From assembly GCA_018894105.1 (NCBI GenBank), contig CM032118.1:31662690-31726689 (forward strand): a DNA stretch of 64,000 nt, read 5' to 3'. The position numbers were made by a program, and so were the translations under genes. The notes beneath the pieces were generated by a model. That model made no database searches. It saw nothing but the letters and a program-made list of their open reading frames with translations, and was not told the DNA's origin. Each line of letters opens with the position of its first letter. Positions within the stretch are counted from its first letter, which is position 1. The stretch is from Jacaranda mimosifolia (taxonomy: Eukaryota > Streptophyta > Magnoliopsida > Lamiales > Bignoniaceae). Shown in pieces: positions 35,412-47,409 of the stretch.

Positions 35412-35830
35412 TGTTGCACGAAAATGGGATTAGGGTCCTTTGCAAAAATCAATGTGATGTTGGGTTTCTACTCCTGCAACGTACTTGCATAGAGTTAGAG
35501 CTCAAGCTTTACAAATGATTGTTTAGATGTCATTCTGATTTGAAAAACTGATATTTGTATAGTTAAGTTTTTTGTGGGTTTCAACCCACTTGGGTTGGGG
35601 AATCCATCTTAATGGACTTGGTGGGCTCATTGCCCCCTTTTTTAACTTATTTAATTAATTTGGCATGGGGCCTTTTTTTGTCATATCATCAAGCCTTATA
35701 CTTTGAATTAAAAATTCATTTTGTCATATTGAAAGTATAACTTAAGGTTAATTTTATTTTACCTTACCATAATAACTAATTTTAATATTTTGTATCAACT
35801 TACCTTTAATTTAATTTTTAAAATAATCTT
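35412..35830. repeat. Repeat segment A, copy 2 (LTR-like)
   Basis: Begins TGTTGCACGAAAATGGGATT and shares order with copies at 22.2 and 38.5 kb up to TTATTTAATTAATTTGGC; beyond about 35720 the copies diverge. Confidence 0.65.
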
Positions 35831-35831
35831 A

Positions 35832-36283
35832 AGCTTTGTTTGGATGTGAATTGGGACATTCTCCTAAAAAAATTTGGGAGAATGGATTTTGGGAAATGAG
35901 GTTGGAGAATGTGATGGTTGTTTGTTTGTATTTTGGGAGGTGAATAGAGAATGAAGTGAGAGAAAATTGTTTGTTTGTTTGTGTTTTGAGGGGAGCAAGA
36001 TATCACATCAATGACTTTTTTGTTGAGTTTGTGGGATAAAATGAGTATTTTAAGATTAGTTATATGTGCATATATAAATTGTATGAGTGGTGGTATATGT
36101 ATATATTTGTAATGATGAGACAATTGATTGAAGCTGTGGAGAATGTGTTTAGATTGTGAATAGTAGGGATTTTTTGGGGATAAATTTTGTATTTTGGGAG
36201 TGAGATTGGGGAATGTGTAGTGTTTGTTTGTTTAAATTTTAAGAATTGGAAAATGAATTGGGAGTTTGTAAACGAACAAGCCC
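35832..36283. mobile_element. Tourist-like (PIF/Harbinger) MITE
   Basis: The left end AGCTTTGTTTGGATG and right end in complement GGGCTTGTTCGTTTAC are imperfect inverted repeats of the GGSCTTGTTTGG type. They are flanked on both sides by TTA (35829-35831 and 36284-36286), the target duplication of Harbinger elements. The interior is rich in GGGAGAATG, TTTGTTTG and TTTTGGGAG words. Related fragments occur at 20528-20760 and 21930-22110. No genuine ORF. Confidence 0.65.
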
Positions 36284-36811
36284 TTAGTAAATCAAGAACC
36301 AAGTGATTAGGAAATTTATAAGTATCTTCAGTCTGTTACCTTTATGAGGTAGTAGTTTCCTAGCAAATTCCATCTTCCAAAGAACTTAGCAATTGACTTG
36401 GAAAGTTGTTTCCATAGCTAGGGTGAGCTTGAAAGGTAAGTTTTTTTTACCTTTTCTTTTACTCCTTCCCATTACTTAGATTTACTAACAGTTTTAAGTT
36501 TGTTACTTTTGGAGAGTCCCAACTTAAGAGAGAGGTGTTAAACTTGACAAAATGTAGGGTAATGGGATCGAATTAGACAACATGAGGATGGCCACCTCCA
36601 TGGAGCCCTTGCGGCCCAAGGAACGATTGGTCATCTAAGGGGCGACCTGCACAATGATGGGCGTCGACCTCTTGGGCGAGTGCTCGCAGGGCTCCCTCAG
36701 TAGGCAGCCACCCTTTTGCCAAGTCCACCATAATGGTGCCTACTCTTTTGGGTGGCCGCAATGGTATGAGTTTATTTGTGTTCATAAGGTCATCCCCATC
36801 GCAATGTTGCT

Positions 36812-37348
36812 GTGTTTTTCTGGCATGTAAGTTCCCGTTTGGGCATGTCTTCTAATCTAGTTTTAGACCATGCAGTTGTGCAACAAGAGCGCGTTCATCA
36901 GTGTTTAGTTATTAGGTCGTCTTCTTTGTTAGAGTTAAGATTTGATTCAAAGTTTAATTCTGTAGAAGATGACTCTTCTAAGAAGGGGCCTAAGGATGCT
37001 CCTATTGTCAATGGGAGTCTTACTGGTGCTAGTGGTTTTTCTTGTTCAGTCACTCTGGGGGAGCTAGAATTACGAAACATAAAGTCTATCATACCAATGA
37101 ATTTAAGTTTGTTCTTCCCTCTTCAGAGGATATCGCCTCCTCCTAGGTACTTTATCATTTTTAGTGAGTATGTTAGTAGTGGGTTTTTCCTTCCTTATGA
37201 TCCATTATTGTTAGAGGTAGTAGGGAGTTACTGGACGTGTTTAAGTCAATACATTTTGAACTCCTTCGCATGTTTTGTAAGGTTCCAACATCGTTGTAGG
37301 GAATCAGGTCTTCTTGTTTCTTTAACAACTTCCACGCTCCCTTCATAG
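36812..37348 (+). pseudogene. Transposase_28 (PF04195)-like ORF, copy 3
   Basis: A 178-codon open frame. After a Ser/Asp-rich part (VEDDSSKKGPKDAP) come LSLFFPLQRISPPPRYF, then SSGFFLPYDPLLLEVVGSY and CLSQYILNSFACFVRF. This follows the domain pattern hPL-x5-PP-x-YF, GhxLP-x-DPLLLEV, C-x-SQ-hhLNS. It is the best preserved of the three copies here and is the antisense ORF of the surrounding TAT-like remnant. The first Met is not certain because the frame is open further upstream. Function unknown; the domain is named after gypsy-type transposons. Confidence 0.65.
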
Positions 37349-37639
37349 TAAGGAAAATTCTAAAATAAGCCTTCTTTCACTTTTTCCTTAGACTGGGTTG
37401 TAGTTCTTTAAGTGGATTACCATCTTCCTAAAGGGAAAAACCATTTTTTTCTTTATAAGAGATGAAGGTTGGGGGATCCTTCATATTTAGAGTTGTTCGC
37501 CTTCATTAATGCATTTGCAGAAGGTTCATTGTAACCTTCGTCAGCACTTTAGGGAGGTTGGTAAACAAGTAGGTTCTTATCTTGGGTTACTTAGAGTTGA
37601 TGGAAAAGTTACAAAGAAAATATTGCGCCAGCTATTCCC

Positions 37640-37840
37640 AGCCAATGATGGATCCAGTCAGCATTTGATTAAACCAGGTTAGAAAGTGTTTGGTAAGCAT
37701 GGTCGAATCACCTTACTGTAAGTAGCTTTGCTCAAGTTCTAGAGCTCCATTCATGCTAGAAAGTTGTTCAGGTGTTCCTATAGGTTACTCGTACCTTCGA
37801 ACTCTAGAAGATAGGCAATCTCCATGCCATAGGGGAGTGA
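37640..37840 (-). pseudogene. gag fragment of the TAT-like remnant
   Basis: On - from about 37835: YLLEFEGTSNL, EHLNNFLA, MELWNLSKATYSKVI with stops. It resembles the gag core start (KFDGTTDPxEHLxxF) of Ty3/gypsy elements. Short and broken. Confidence 0.45.
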
Positions 37841-38461
37841 CTTAGCCAAGATGGTCGGGCAAAAAAAGGCTGCATCTGGGGAGAACAATAGTTGAAGGAA
37901 GGTATTCACTACTTACACCTACTAAATGCTAAGAGAAAACAGAGTAAGTTAGAACTCCAATTTCAGTGGGCAACCGCTATGATTGATTAGCTTTGAGGGA
38001 AGATTGCACAAACTTATTGTAGTGGTGGAGGAGTAGTGCCTCGTCTTTTGCTCACCCTATGTCTTGTCCTCTCTCTGGAGATGATGATGCTTCCTGGCTC
38101 TAGTGAGATGAATAAGGTTACTTCTACGGGCAGTGTTCTCAACATACTAGGCTACTACTTTAACCGCAACTTATTTGGAGGCGTTCTCCATTAGTGCTAG
38201 TAATGCTTCTTAAGTCATCTGCAGGATTGGTGCTCTAAGAAGTAAAGTTGCTAGGGTGTTACCTTCAGTGGCAGTTTCATGTCGTGCTCTTGCCCAGCTA
38301 CTGGACAGGATGTCCATTGCACATCCAGTCTATTACTTTCCACGTTCTTGCCTCGGGATGCAACTGGGGGCACTAGAGTCTCGAGCTATGGATCTCGTTT
38401 GCATTGCATCCTCATCATTCCATATGTAAGAAGGGAGTTCCCATATATAGATCCAAGATGA

Positions 38462-38880
38462 TGTTGCACGAAAATAGAGTAAGGGTCCTTTCCAAAAATC
38501 AGTGTGATGTTGGCCTTTTGCTCTTGAAACGCGCTTGTGTAGAGTTAGAGTTCAAGTTTTGTAAATGATGGTTAGATGTCTTTTTGACTTTAGAAATTGG
38601 TATGTATACTATTAAGTCCTAAGTGAGCTTCAACTCACTTAGGTTGGGAAGCCATTTTAGTGGACTTGAATTGGTGAGCTCACTACCGCCTTTTTTATTT
38701 ACATATTTAATTAATTTGACCTCTTATTTGCTTTTAATTTCTTACCATTATAGTCTTGTTTTATCATATCATAATCAAATTTTTCTTGAAGAAACATAAC
38801 TAATTTGAATTGAAGTGTTGATTGAATGATTAATTTGTCCTTTTATGTTACAAGTACATTGATTTACAAAAAAAAAAATT
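38462..38880. repeat. Repeat segment A, copy 3 (LTR-like), with the end of segment B
   Basis: Begins TGTTGCACGAAAATAGAGTA. After the A-type part, 38805-38870 (GAATTGAAGTGTTGATTGAA, TGTCCTTTTATGTTACAAGT) matches 23095-23165, the end of segment B copy 1. Confidence 0.7.
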
Positions 38881-38929
38881 ATTTATGTACACGCACGCAT
38901 ATCAGGAGTCTATTAGGGTTAGAACTCCT

Positions 38930-39066
38930 GACCTCCCACATCATGTGCGTTTTTGAATTTTCGAAGTGGGCTAGCTTTCTAGCTACTAATGAAATTTAGT
39001 TGAAATAAATGCTAAGTATGTTAAGCCTTCCTTTTTAGAGGCTAAAAAAATTAATTTTGCTATAAA

Positions 39067-39097
<31 letters not shown>

Positions 39098-39400
39098 ATG
39101 TATGTATGATAAATTACAACTTAGCAATGAATTGTGCGTTGTCACTCATTATTATGCGACACATATATGTAAATGTTGATTTCATGAGCTACTTTAAATA
39201 ATAGCTTTTTAAAATTTTGAAGGTTTTCATTTTTAATAATAATAAATATTGGTGTATGAAGAACTTCGAAAATAGAGTGGTTTAATTTCTTCTTGTTTTG
39301 TGTTCATAAAAGATGATATGCAAAATATCTTGAAAATGTGCGGAGAATTTTTACATATAAATACTACATAATCTCATCTTTAAAATTATTTTGAAGTTAA
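38930..39400. repeat. Repeat segment C, copy 2
   Basis: Counterpart of 32240-32700, with a TG microsatellite at 39070-39112. It follows directly on the A/B copy, as segment C would follow A and B in the left copy if the TAT element were removed. Confidence 0.7.
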
Positions 39401-40582
39401 ATGAGAAAAGTATTTGAACGAAAATATATACAAATAATACATTATTAATTAATATTTTTATGTAGAGGATTTACGATTACTAAAGAATTGTAAATTACTC
39501 CAATTACTAATAAATGTAAATTACTATTCATCATTATTAGATATATGCATGCAAAACATTAATTTCGGCAACCACTATAAATAGTAACTTTTTAAAATTA
39601 ATTTCAAACGTTCTCACTTTCAATAATAGCAAATATTCGTACAGGAAGAGTCTTAAAAATGACTGCAATATCTCCCCACTTTGAGTTTACATATGAATGG
39701 TATATGATATATGATATATTACGGAAATGCATTGAGATTTTATATATAAATGCTACATTATTCTCATCTTCAAAATTACTTTAAATATGATATAAAAAAA
39801 ATAGTTGAATAAAAATATAATGTCTTTATTCAATCTAATTGTTAATAATTTATCGAGCAATTGATAAATATATAGTTTTAATGAAGAAAATAATTATGAT
39901 TAAATTTGATCAAGTTCTTATTTATCGAAATAAATTTTGGATTCTTTTAGATAAAGATGAATAGCAATAATCAATGAGATATTTTAATTTAATTAAAAAA
40001 TTTAATAATTGCACAATTATTATGACTAAAACACCGCTTTACTTCACACACACACACACACACACACAATGGTATTGATGAGTTGAATTCATACTGAAAG
40101 ACCACAATTAGACTCCAAAAATTGGTTTAAATTAATCTCTAAAGTAGTGAAGAATTCTTCTGCTTCAACCGTTGCATACAACAACTGCTCAACAATACGT
40201 CTTTTCTCTCTTTAAATATATTCCCACCATTAATAAACTTTAGCTGAGCAAAAACTTTGTGACTAAACCTTTTTCAAATCATTAATCCTCTTGATCTTAT
40301 AAACTAAGCACAACCCATCTTTGTATTTGCATTAGTTCTTCAAGAACATGTTGTAAATCTTTTCTTATTCTGTGAAAGCTTCCATTAAATTATGCAGATC
40401 CCACCTTTGCACTAGTATTTTACATTGAGAAATGCAGAAAAACTAACATAACATAGCCAACCCCACGCTCCCATATTTATTGCCTTCACTTGTTTCTCAT
40501 TACTAGTCCACCACTCCAACTGGGCCAATAATTTCTTCTTTTTCTTGATTTTATTTCAGGTGCATGAAAATTCTTTCTGCCA
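39401..40582. other. Intergenic and upstream region of the pectinesterase gene
   Basis: A/T-rich sequence with a (CA)n run at 40045-40068. No other gene is seen. 40080-40580 is less AT-rich and presumably holds the promoter and 5' untranslated region. An upstream ATG at 40564 opens a frame that stops within eight codons. No TATA box could be assigned with confidence. Confidence 0.5.
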
Positions 40583-42438
40583 ATGAATTTGACAGGTTTC
40601 AGGACTTGCTTTTTGATCGTTTTTCTGTTGGGGCCTGAAGCTAAAGTCGTCTTTGGCGAAAGTAACGGCAATGGAAGAAACTACATAACGTGGAACGACT
40701 TGAAGATGGATGATCCCAGATTGCCTTCGAGAGATGTAGGCACTCAGAATAAAGTAATCATCGTTGATAAGAGGGGTAGGGGAGATTCAATGACAGTTCA
40801 AGGCGCGGTTGATTTGGTGCCGGAAAATAATGCTTTGAGAGTGAAGATTCACATTCTTCCTGGAGTTTACAGGTTCCAAAATCTTTTTCCTTATTTTATA
40901 AAAAATTGCGAAGCTGATTTTTCTTCATTTTGGGACTGCAGAATTTGGTTTCTCATGCATGTAGTTGTGCATGTGTGTTTTTTTGGTTGGTGGGAGCTGT
41001 TATTTTGGGAGTGGGATAGTGAGGAAGTTACATGTATTGGTAGTGGGCTCTCTCTTTCTCTCTCTGTTAATTGTGATGGTTTAATCATAACTTCCCCCTC
41101 AAGAAAAATATTTTCTTTTTCTTTTCTTTTCTTTTTTTTTTTTAATATTTGTCTCCAATCTTCATTATTTTCACTCTGGAATCTAATTAATATCTTGGTT
41201 TTTCTCTCTGATTTTAAGTTGTTCTCAAATAAACGCACTATTTTGAACGTTAATCTCAAATTTTCTCCTTTTTTGGTGTTTTTATATACATAATGATATT
41301 AGTTCTACAAATACGACCAGCCCTAGATTTTCGTTTTGTTAATGATAATTTGATGATATTGTTGAAAATGCAGAGAAAAGGTTCATGTTCCTGCAAATAA
41401 GCCATATATTTCACTTATTGGAGATGAAGCTGAAGCATCTGCAACAGTGATAACCTGGCATGACAAAGCTTCTGATCAGGTCTGGAATGGTGGTTCGTTA
41501 GGGACTTGGAACTCAGCCTCTGTCACAGTAGAATCAGACTATTTCTGTGCATCTGGGATCACTTTTGAGGTTATTAAATGACTCATTTTGATCATCTGAA
41601 ATATCATATGAACTATCAAATTTTATATAAATTTGTGTTTTTCATGCAGAACACAGTAGTGGCAGCAGCTGGTGGAGTTGATGGGTATCAAGCCGTGGCA
41701 TTAAGGATAGCGGGTGAAAAATCCATGTTTTACAAGGTTCGATTTCTGGGCTCACAGGATACACTTCTGGATGAAACTGGGACTCACTATTTTTTCCGGT
41801 GTTTTATTCAAGGCTCAATAGATTTCATATTTGGTAATGCAAGATCACTCTATCAGGTATGTAACCATCTTCAATTTTTCTGGGTGGTCAACGCCTTTGT
41901 AAGTTCATAGAATACATGAATAATTATTGAAAGAGATGATTTTTGAACAGGAATGTGCCATCTCTGTTGTGGGAGATGGATTTGCAGTAGCAGCTCAACA
42001 TCGGAACTCAGTTGGTGAAGACACAGGGTTCTCTTTTGTGAATTGTACGGTTGGTGGAAGGGGATTAATTTACTTGGGCAGAGCCTGGGGAGATTACTCT
42101 CGAATAATATATTCACACTCTGAATTTGACATTGATGTAAGACCAGAAGGATGGGAGGACTGGAGAATTCCATCCAGACACAAGTATGAAATTGAAATCT
42201 TCTGTCATCTAACGATTTCTCCCAAATAAGCCATCACATATAGAAATCCCTGTAATTTTCTGATGTGTTTATATGTTCGTCTTTGTGCAGAACTGTGGTA
42301 TTTGGAGAATATGAATGTAGAGGAAGAGGAGCAGATAGGAGTCGAAGAGTGCAATGGTCGAAATCCCTGGATTCCTCAGAAGCCAGGCCATTTCTAGATA
42401 CAACATTCATAAGCGGGGAGGAGTGGCTAAAACTATAG
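40583..42438 (+). CDS. Pectinesterase (pectin methylesterase), secreted, group without pro-region
   Basis: Removes methyl esters from cell-wall pectin in the apoplast. Five exons with GT-AG introns join in frame: 40583-40872, 41374-41569, 41650-41856, 41951-42183 and 42291-42438 (TAG), about 357 residues. The first 26 residues (MNLTGFRTCFLIVFLL) look like a signal peptide, and no PMEI pro-domain follows. The catalytic fold shows all family motifs in order: GYQAVALRI, GSQDTLLD, GSIDFIFGNA and YLGRAWGDYSR, holding the two Gln, two Asp and Arg of the active site. The end is EYECRGRGADRS, then GEEWLKL. Length, lack of pro-region and the ITWNDL start recall the QRT1/PME68 branch, but I cannot place it exactly. 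Nothing suggests a pseudogene. The BAH/Agenet gene converges on it from the other strand. Confidence 0.92.
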
Positions 42439-43119
42439 TTACAAATTCCAGGATTACATTATCAATATACTAATATTTGTTTCAATCTCACCTGTTGAAG
42501 ACCATCAAATCCACCATCTTCTTCAGTTCAAAGGAGGCTCAATTATGACAAATTGTAATAGTTAAAAGCTGGCTTGCCAATAGCATAATCTTATAGCACT
42601 GAGACACAATCTATTATTAGTTCAACGTAGACCAAGACAGTGAATGCTAATACTAAGATTTTCCAGCTCTGGATTGCCCAAATTGAGTTTTGTCCATACA
42701 ACCCTGATCATATGCATACGTTTTGATTATTAAGACAGTAGACAGATGAACAATATAATAAGATAAAGAAGAAACAATTAAGAAATGACAAGAATAAGAA
42801 GAAAGGAATAATTATTTCTGGAATAGTATAGGTGATGAGTTTCCCGTACAAACACATAATCCACACGCTATGAGACTAAGAAGAGTGGCACAGAGATCTT
42901 AAATCCTAAGTGGGATCTAGTTAAGGGATGTTTCCTTCCAGTCAAATGCACAATTAGTTGAACGGCTTGATTTAAACATCTTCGACGTCGTTTCTGTACA
43001 TCTAGAAATTACCAAGCAGCAAACTCACAAATAGATACCTATATTCTTCATGTACAACTATCCTACTATGAAAACAAATTCTACCACAATATTGAATAAG
43101 CGTAAGGAGAAATTATTCG
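42439..43119. other. Intergenic region between two convergent genes
   Basis: Holds the 3' untranslated regions of the pectinesterase (from the left) and of the BAH/Agenet gene (from the right). No coding frame or repeat was recognised. Confidence 0.6.
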
Positions 43120-46100
43120 TCAACATTCAGTCAGCATTTCCATTGTTTCAGCTTCACATTTCAGTTCAGCAATCTCACATTCCACCAAGTTGTTCTCTCC
43201 GTCATCATCATCAATGTCGTTTCCCTTATTCTCATCACCATTGCTACCAAGAAGTGCATTGTTTACAATACTAGCACCACCAAAGTCATAATCTGCAATC
43301 CCCTTCTCCTCTTCGTTAACCCGGTTAGTATAATATTCCTTCTCTTCAGCTTCAAGTATTAGGTGCTGCTCATTATCAATGCAATCATCTTTCAAAGGGA
43401 CATTTGTCAGTGTCATACCTTCTAAGTCGTGAATCTCCTCTTCAACAGCACTGAGTTTGTGACTGGTGATAGCTTTATGACAGGAAGTAGGAGAATTATC
43501 AGATTTGGCTTCCTTGGAAACAGCTGAAGATGTTGAGAGTTTAGTATCCATACTAGTTGCAGATATGATGCAAAGAATATTACGGTTTGGCTCAACATCC
43601 ACCCATCCATCACCAACCCAATCTCTTGAAACTCTCAGGTTCTCTCGCGCTATATTCAAATACAAATTTTCACCTGATACCACCCAGAAGAAGAGAACTA
43701 TGATGAGAAAAAAGTCTTCATGAAGTCAAGTCAATTTGACTCTGATTTCTATTTTAAGAGTTGGGGTGACATATAGAGGTTTTGGAATAGAGTAAAGATA
43801 CAGCGGAAATGGATAAGTTGCTAAGAGGTACAAACCTGGAATATAAATTTGATAGATTCCATTTTTACCATCTATAGTGCCATAGATGATCCCTTCCCAC
43901 CAACCATCATTCCACCAGGCATCAGCTGGATCTCCAACTTCGAAGTTTAGGTTCCTCTCATTGCAAGGATAGGCAGGCCTGACAGTTGGGCGGCCTGCAT
44001 GCCTCATTCCCAATTTATCAGCCTTGGCCACTCTGTACGTCGGAATCCATTCCTACATTTAAAATAAAGTAGTTTCTGATCATTATATACTGTCACACAT
44101 GGCTTTAGAAAATGTATGGAAATACACGATCCTGAAAATCAGATGGAAAGGCAAGTTTAACAGAGATATGCAATAATCATTAACAGAAAAAACTACAACA
44201 GTATCATTGCACAGAAGTAGACATTCAAAACCTTCCATTATCAACTTAAAACTTACCATTGGTATTTTAGCTAATTGACTATATTCAATAAACTCCTGAA
44301 AGCAATCTTTAATCATCAATGGTTACCCGTGGGGTTTAACATGATCAAACTAAAGCTGTATAATACTTTCATGGGACTTCTGAATGAAGTATATGATTCA
44401 CCACTTAAGAAACTGTATCACAAGCTAGTTAAGATATAAAGCAGGCTTGTGGGAGCATAAATGCTAGCAAAAGAACTCCTTTGACACAATATATTCTACA
44501 ATAAATAATACAATACAATGATGTGAAAAGGCAATGCATACACTCTGAACAGGATTTCTCAAGAGATATCGAACCATCCACTGAAAGAAAACAACTGCAA
44601 TTTTACAAGAAAACAACTTCAAAATTTTACCCTGATTTCATTCAAAGGCATGTATAATTTGTTTTCCCTTTCTAATAAAGTACTAGAGTAATTGAAGGAT
44701 ATCTCACTTTCATGCATACCTCAAGGTTGGTGCTATTATCTTCATCTTTTACATCATCATATAGAATTTTCATCTGTCTCCTGGAGACCTCTAAGACTGT
44801 GCATCTGAACCAGCAGCCACGAATACCACTATCTTGACAAAGAAATTCCACCTTTTCATTCAGTGTAAAAACTGGGGTATGCCGAAGGTGGCCTTCCACA
44901 TGCTTGAGGAAATTTGTGTCCCTACTCGGTAGACCATATCTCTTGTATGACAAATCAGATGTCGATTTATGATGCTCTCTGAAATTTCTATTTCTTTTAG
45001 ATCCCACTTTTACATCATCCTCAGAGCTATACTCTTCTTCCTCAAAAAAATCAGCACTAAAGCACGAGAAAATTGGTTGATCAAAATACCCACGCAATTT
45101 ACTTAATTTGAAAGGCTTTATTCTGTTACTCTTGAATTGTCTGAAACAGAAATGAACTCCGCCTAACAAATCATGCGGAAAAACGGCAAGGCATTTCTCA
45201 TAGTGCTCATGAGTTAATACAATGGCAGGGCCATCAACACATTCCACACTGATGACCTGTACATATGGAGTGATGAAGACTTCTTTAGGATGAGGATTCC
45301 GCAAAGAAACAACTCCCTTGACTTCCTTATTGTGATGAAACCATCTTACTTTGACCTTTTTCTGGCACTTTCTGTCTTCATACATATCTTCCAAATATGC
45401 AATATAGCGGTTCTCTCTCTCAGCCATTACAAAGACAAATGATTGTACCTAAATAGCAGGCAAAGGTTGCACCAAAGGGGGAGAGAGATAAAGTCTGATA
45501 TTCACAAAGTTTCTTAGAGACAAGTGAAACAGATTCACCCATTTAGAACTAAAAAATCGAGAGCATTACAACCCAAGCATGCAAAAGATTCCACAGATGC
45601 AAACATATATAAAAAATTGTAAATCTCTGTGTCTTCATTTTGTCTCAGTTTCAAATAAGGAAGCAAAATAATGCACTTTGAGCTTAATATGATTGACACA
45701 GTGGTGTCCGATAGTCCGAAAGGACCACCAATAGTCATTCGACAGCCTCATATTATCCTTTCAAGCCAGAAATTTAAGAAATCATCTAAATGCAAAAGAT
45801 CCCTGAGCCTCACATCACATGCAATTACTTCTAGATAGACTCCTTACAAAAGTTAACACAACCAATTCGTCCTCAAATGCCTTTTTAGGGATTATTTTGG
45901 AAGAAAACTGATATGAGGTAAGTTTTAAACAAATCCTTACCATTATTGAAATCCCATTCCTGCGAAATGCAGGATAATGCTTCAGCTGTTTACCACAAGC
46001 CCATGCTGAACCTGACCATGAAATGTCTAAATGTTGACCTTTCAAATTCCTTGCTAAACGGCCCTGATATAAAGATCAAAATGACATGTTAGCAACAAAA

Positions 46101-47409
46101 ATTCAGATGAATAGGTCAACAAACACCATCAGATACATTAAATTGGCAACAAACATCCACCTTATGAGGTGGCATCAGGGTCTGCTGAGCAATTACTTCA
46201 GAAGCAGGGCTATCTTTGGGTGACACTACAATCAAAAAGGAAACGCTGAATCAAGCTTTTAATATTTCTAAATATACTGTGACTCCTATGCCTTTATATA
46301 GTGCCAAAGTATTATAAGTCTGGCTGTTACTCAGCTGGAAAAAATAGGGTAAGAAACAAGACATATTTCACTATAGAAGTAATTTCTAAAATTAAAATTC
46401 AGAAGTTACATAAACAGAAAAAATTATCAGCGAGGACAATCAATATGACTAAAAAGGACTTTCATGCATAAACTTTCTCGCTAAAATCATGAGGTATAGA
46501 TCATGATTGTAATTAATCTCAATACATATTGGACATGCATTCAAAATAGTGACTAGCTAAATTTTAAAAACACATATACTAAAGGAGAGGTCAAAGAAAA
46601 AAATACTACATCATTGTGGGAAGTCATTAAGCATTCAAACTTAATCACAACATAGTACAATGATATTTATGGAAGATAAGGTAATCTGTATTTTTTATTT
46701 CACATAACTCACCAGCGACAGAATGATTGCATTAGGAGAAGGTGAACGCCCCGTGAAAATACAATATATCAAGTCAAAAATATTCTGTTAAAGTCTAAAC
46801 TTTCTTTGGGAAAGAAAAACGCAAAACCCAAAGTGATATTCAGAAAGGATAACAAGAATTCTCCCAAGATATGTGCTCAGATGACCATGATACGACAAGA
46901 TTATTCGACAAGATGAACTTTGAACCTTTCACCAACTTCACACATGAAAAGGAGAAAGAAAAAGGTTGTGTACCAAATTTAAGGAACTTGACCAAGTAAA
47001 TCAAATGCAATGAATACCATAAACAGCAGTTTGATGGCTATGTTCAAAAATGAGAAGCACTAACAACACAAACCAATATGCAAGTGCTAAAATCAGATGT
47101 ATAACAAAACATACTTGCATAATCTCCTTGTCTATGCTGTTTTGACAACATGGAAGTAAGCCAGTTCACAACCTCTCTCCTTGATCTCCATCTGAAGCCA
47201 CCGTGGACTGAGTTATCAGCCCCATGGGCACTCAAGAACTCTTCAGATACAACATAGAACATGTGCCTAACACTCCTCTCATTACCCACAACAGCAAGAA
47301 TTGATTCCCCTGAGTTATCCTTCAAGAAATAGTGAACCACACGGCTCCCCCTCTCTTTTGATACATATTGCTCTTTCCACTCCACAAAATAGTGTTCATT
47401 GGCAGCCAT
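43120..47409 (-). CDS. BAH and Agenet domain-containing protein (chromatin reader type)
   Basis: Six exons on - join in frame: 47409-47115, 46225-46161, 46063-45941, 45448-44720, 44052-43836 and 43673-43120 (TGA), about 660 residues. The N-terminus reads MAANEHYFVEWKEQYVSKE. Residues near 140-275 form a BAH domain (WACGKQLKHYPAF, YIAYLEDMYEDRKCQKKVKV, EVFITPYVQVIS). Two Agenet/Tudor-like modules follow: FTLNEKVEFLCQDSGIRGCW with VLEVSRRQMKILYDD, then NFEVGDPADAWWNDGWWEG with GIYQIYIPG. The C-terminal 150 residues are acidic and low in complexity. BAH and Agenet modules bind histone tails or DNA, so a nuclear reader role is likely but inferred. The layout matches Arabidopsis At1g68580-type proteins, from memory. 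The long introns show no inserted transposon. A possible extra exon at 44545-44580 was not used because the flanking exons join cleanly without it. Confidence 0.9.

Larger units (their letters stand above)
35412..38880 (-). mobile_element. Second TAT-like LTR element remnant bounded by segment A copies
   Basis: Segment A copies starting TGTTGCACGAAAAT lie at 35412 and 38462 in the same orientation and look like LTR starts. Read on -, five bases after the right copy comes TTGGATCTATATATGGGAAC (38456-38437). It matches the TAT primer site TTGGCGCTGTCTGTGGGAAC at 15 of 20 positions. Inside are a gag fragment on - (37640-37840) and a Transposase_28 ORF on + (36812-37348), the layout of a TAT element with its antisense ORF. 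Pol is absent, so this is a deleted copy. 36290-36811 and 37841-38436 have moderate GC and no readable gene. Confidence 0.55.

Noticed and set aside
40891..41259. 122-codon frame on - overlapping the pectinesterase
   Set aside because: Lies over exon 1 and intron 1 of the gene on the other strand; low-complexity Lys/Glu run from a T-rich tract.
44545..44580. Possible extra exon of the BAH/Agenet gene (WMVRYLLRNPVQ-like)
   Set aside because: Exons ending at 44720 and starting at 44052 join in frame and restore the expected E-W-I/V-P sequence; including it would shift the frame.
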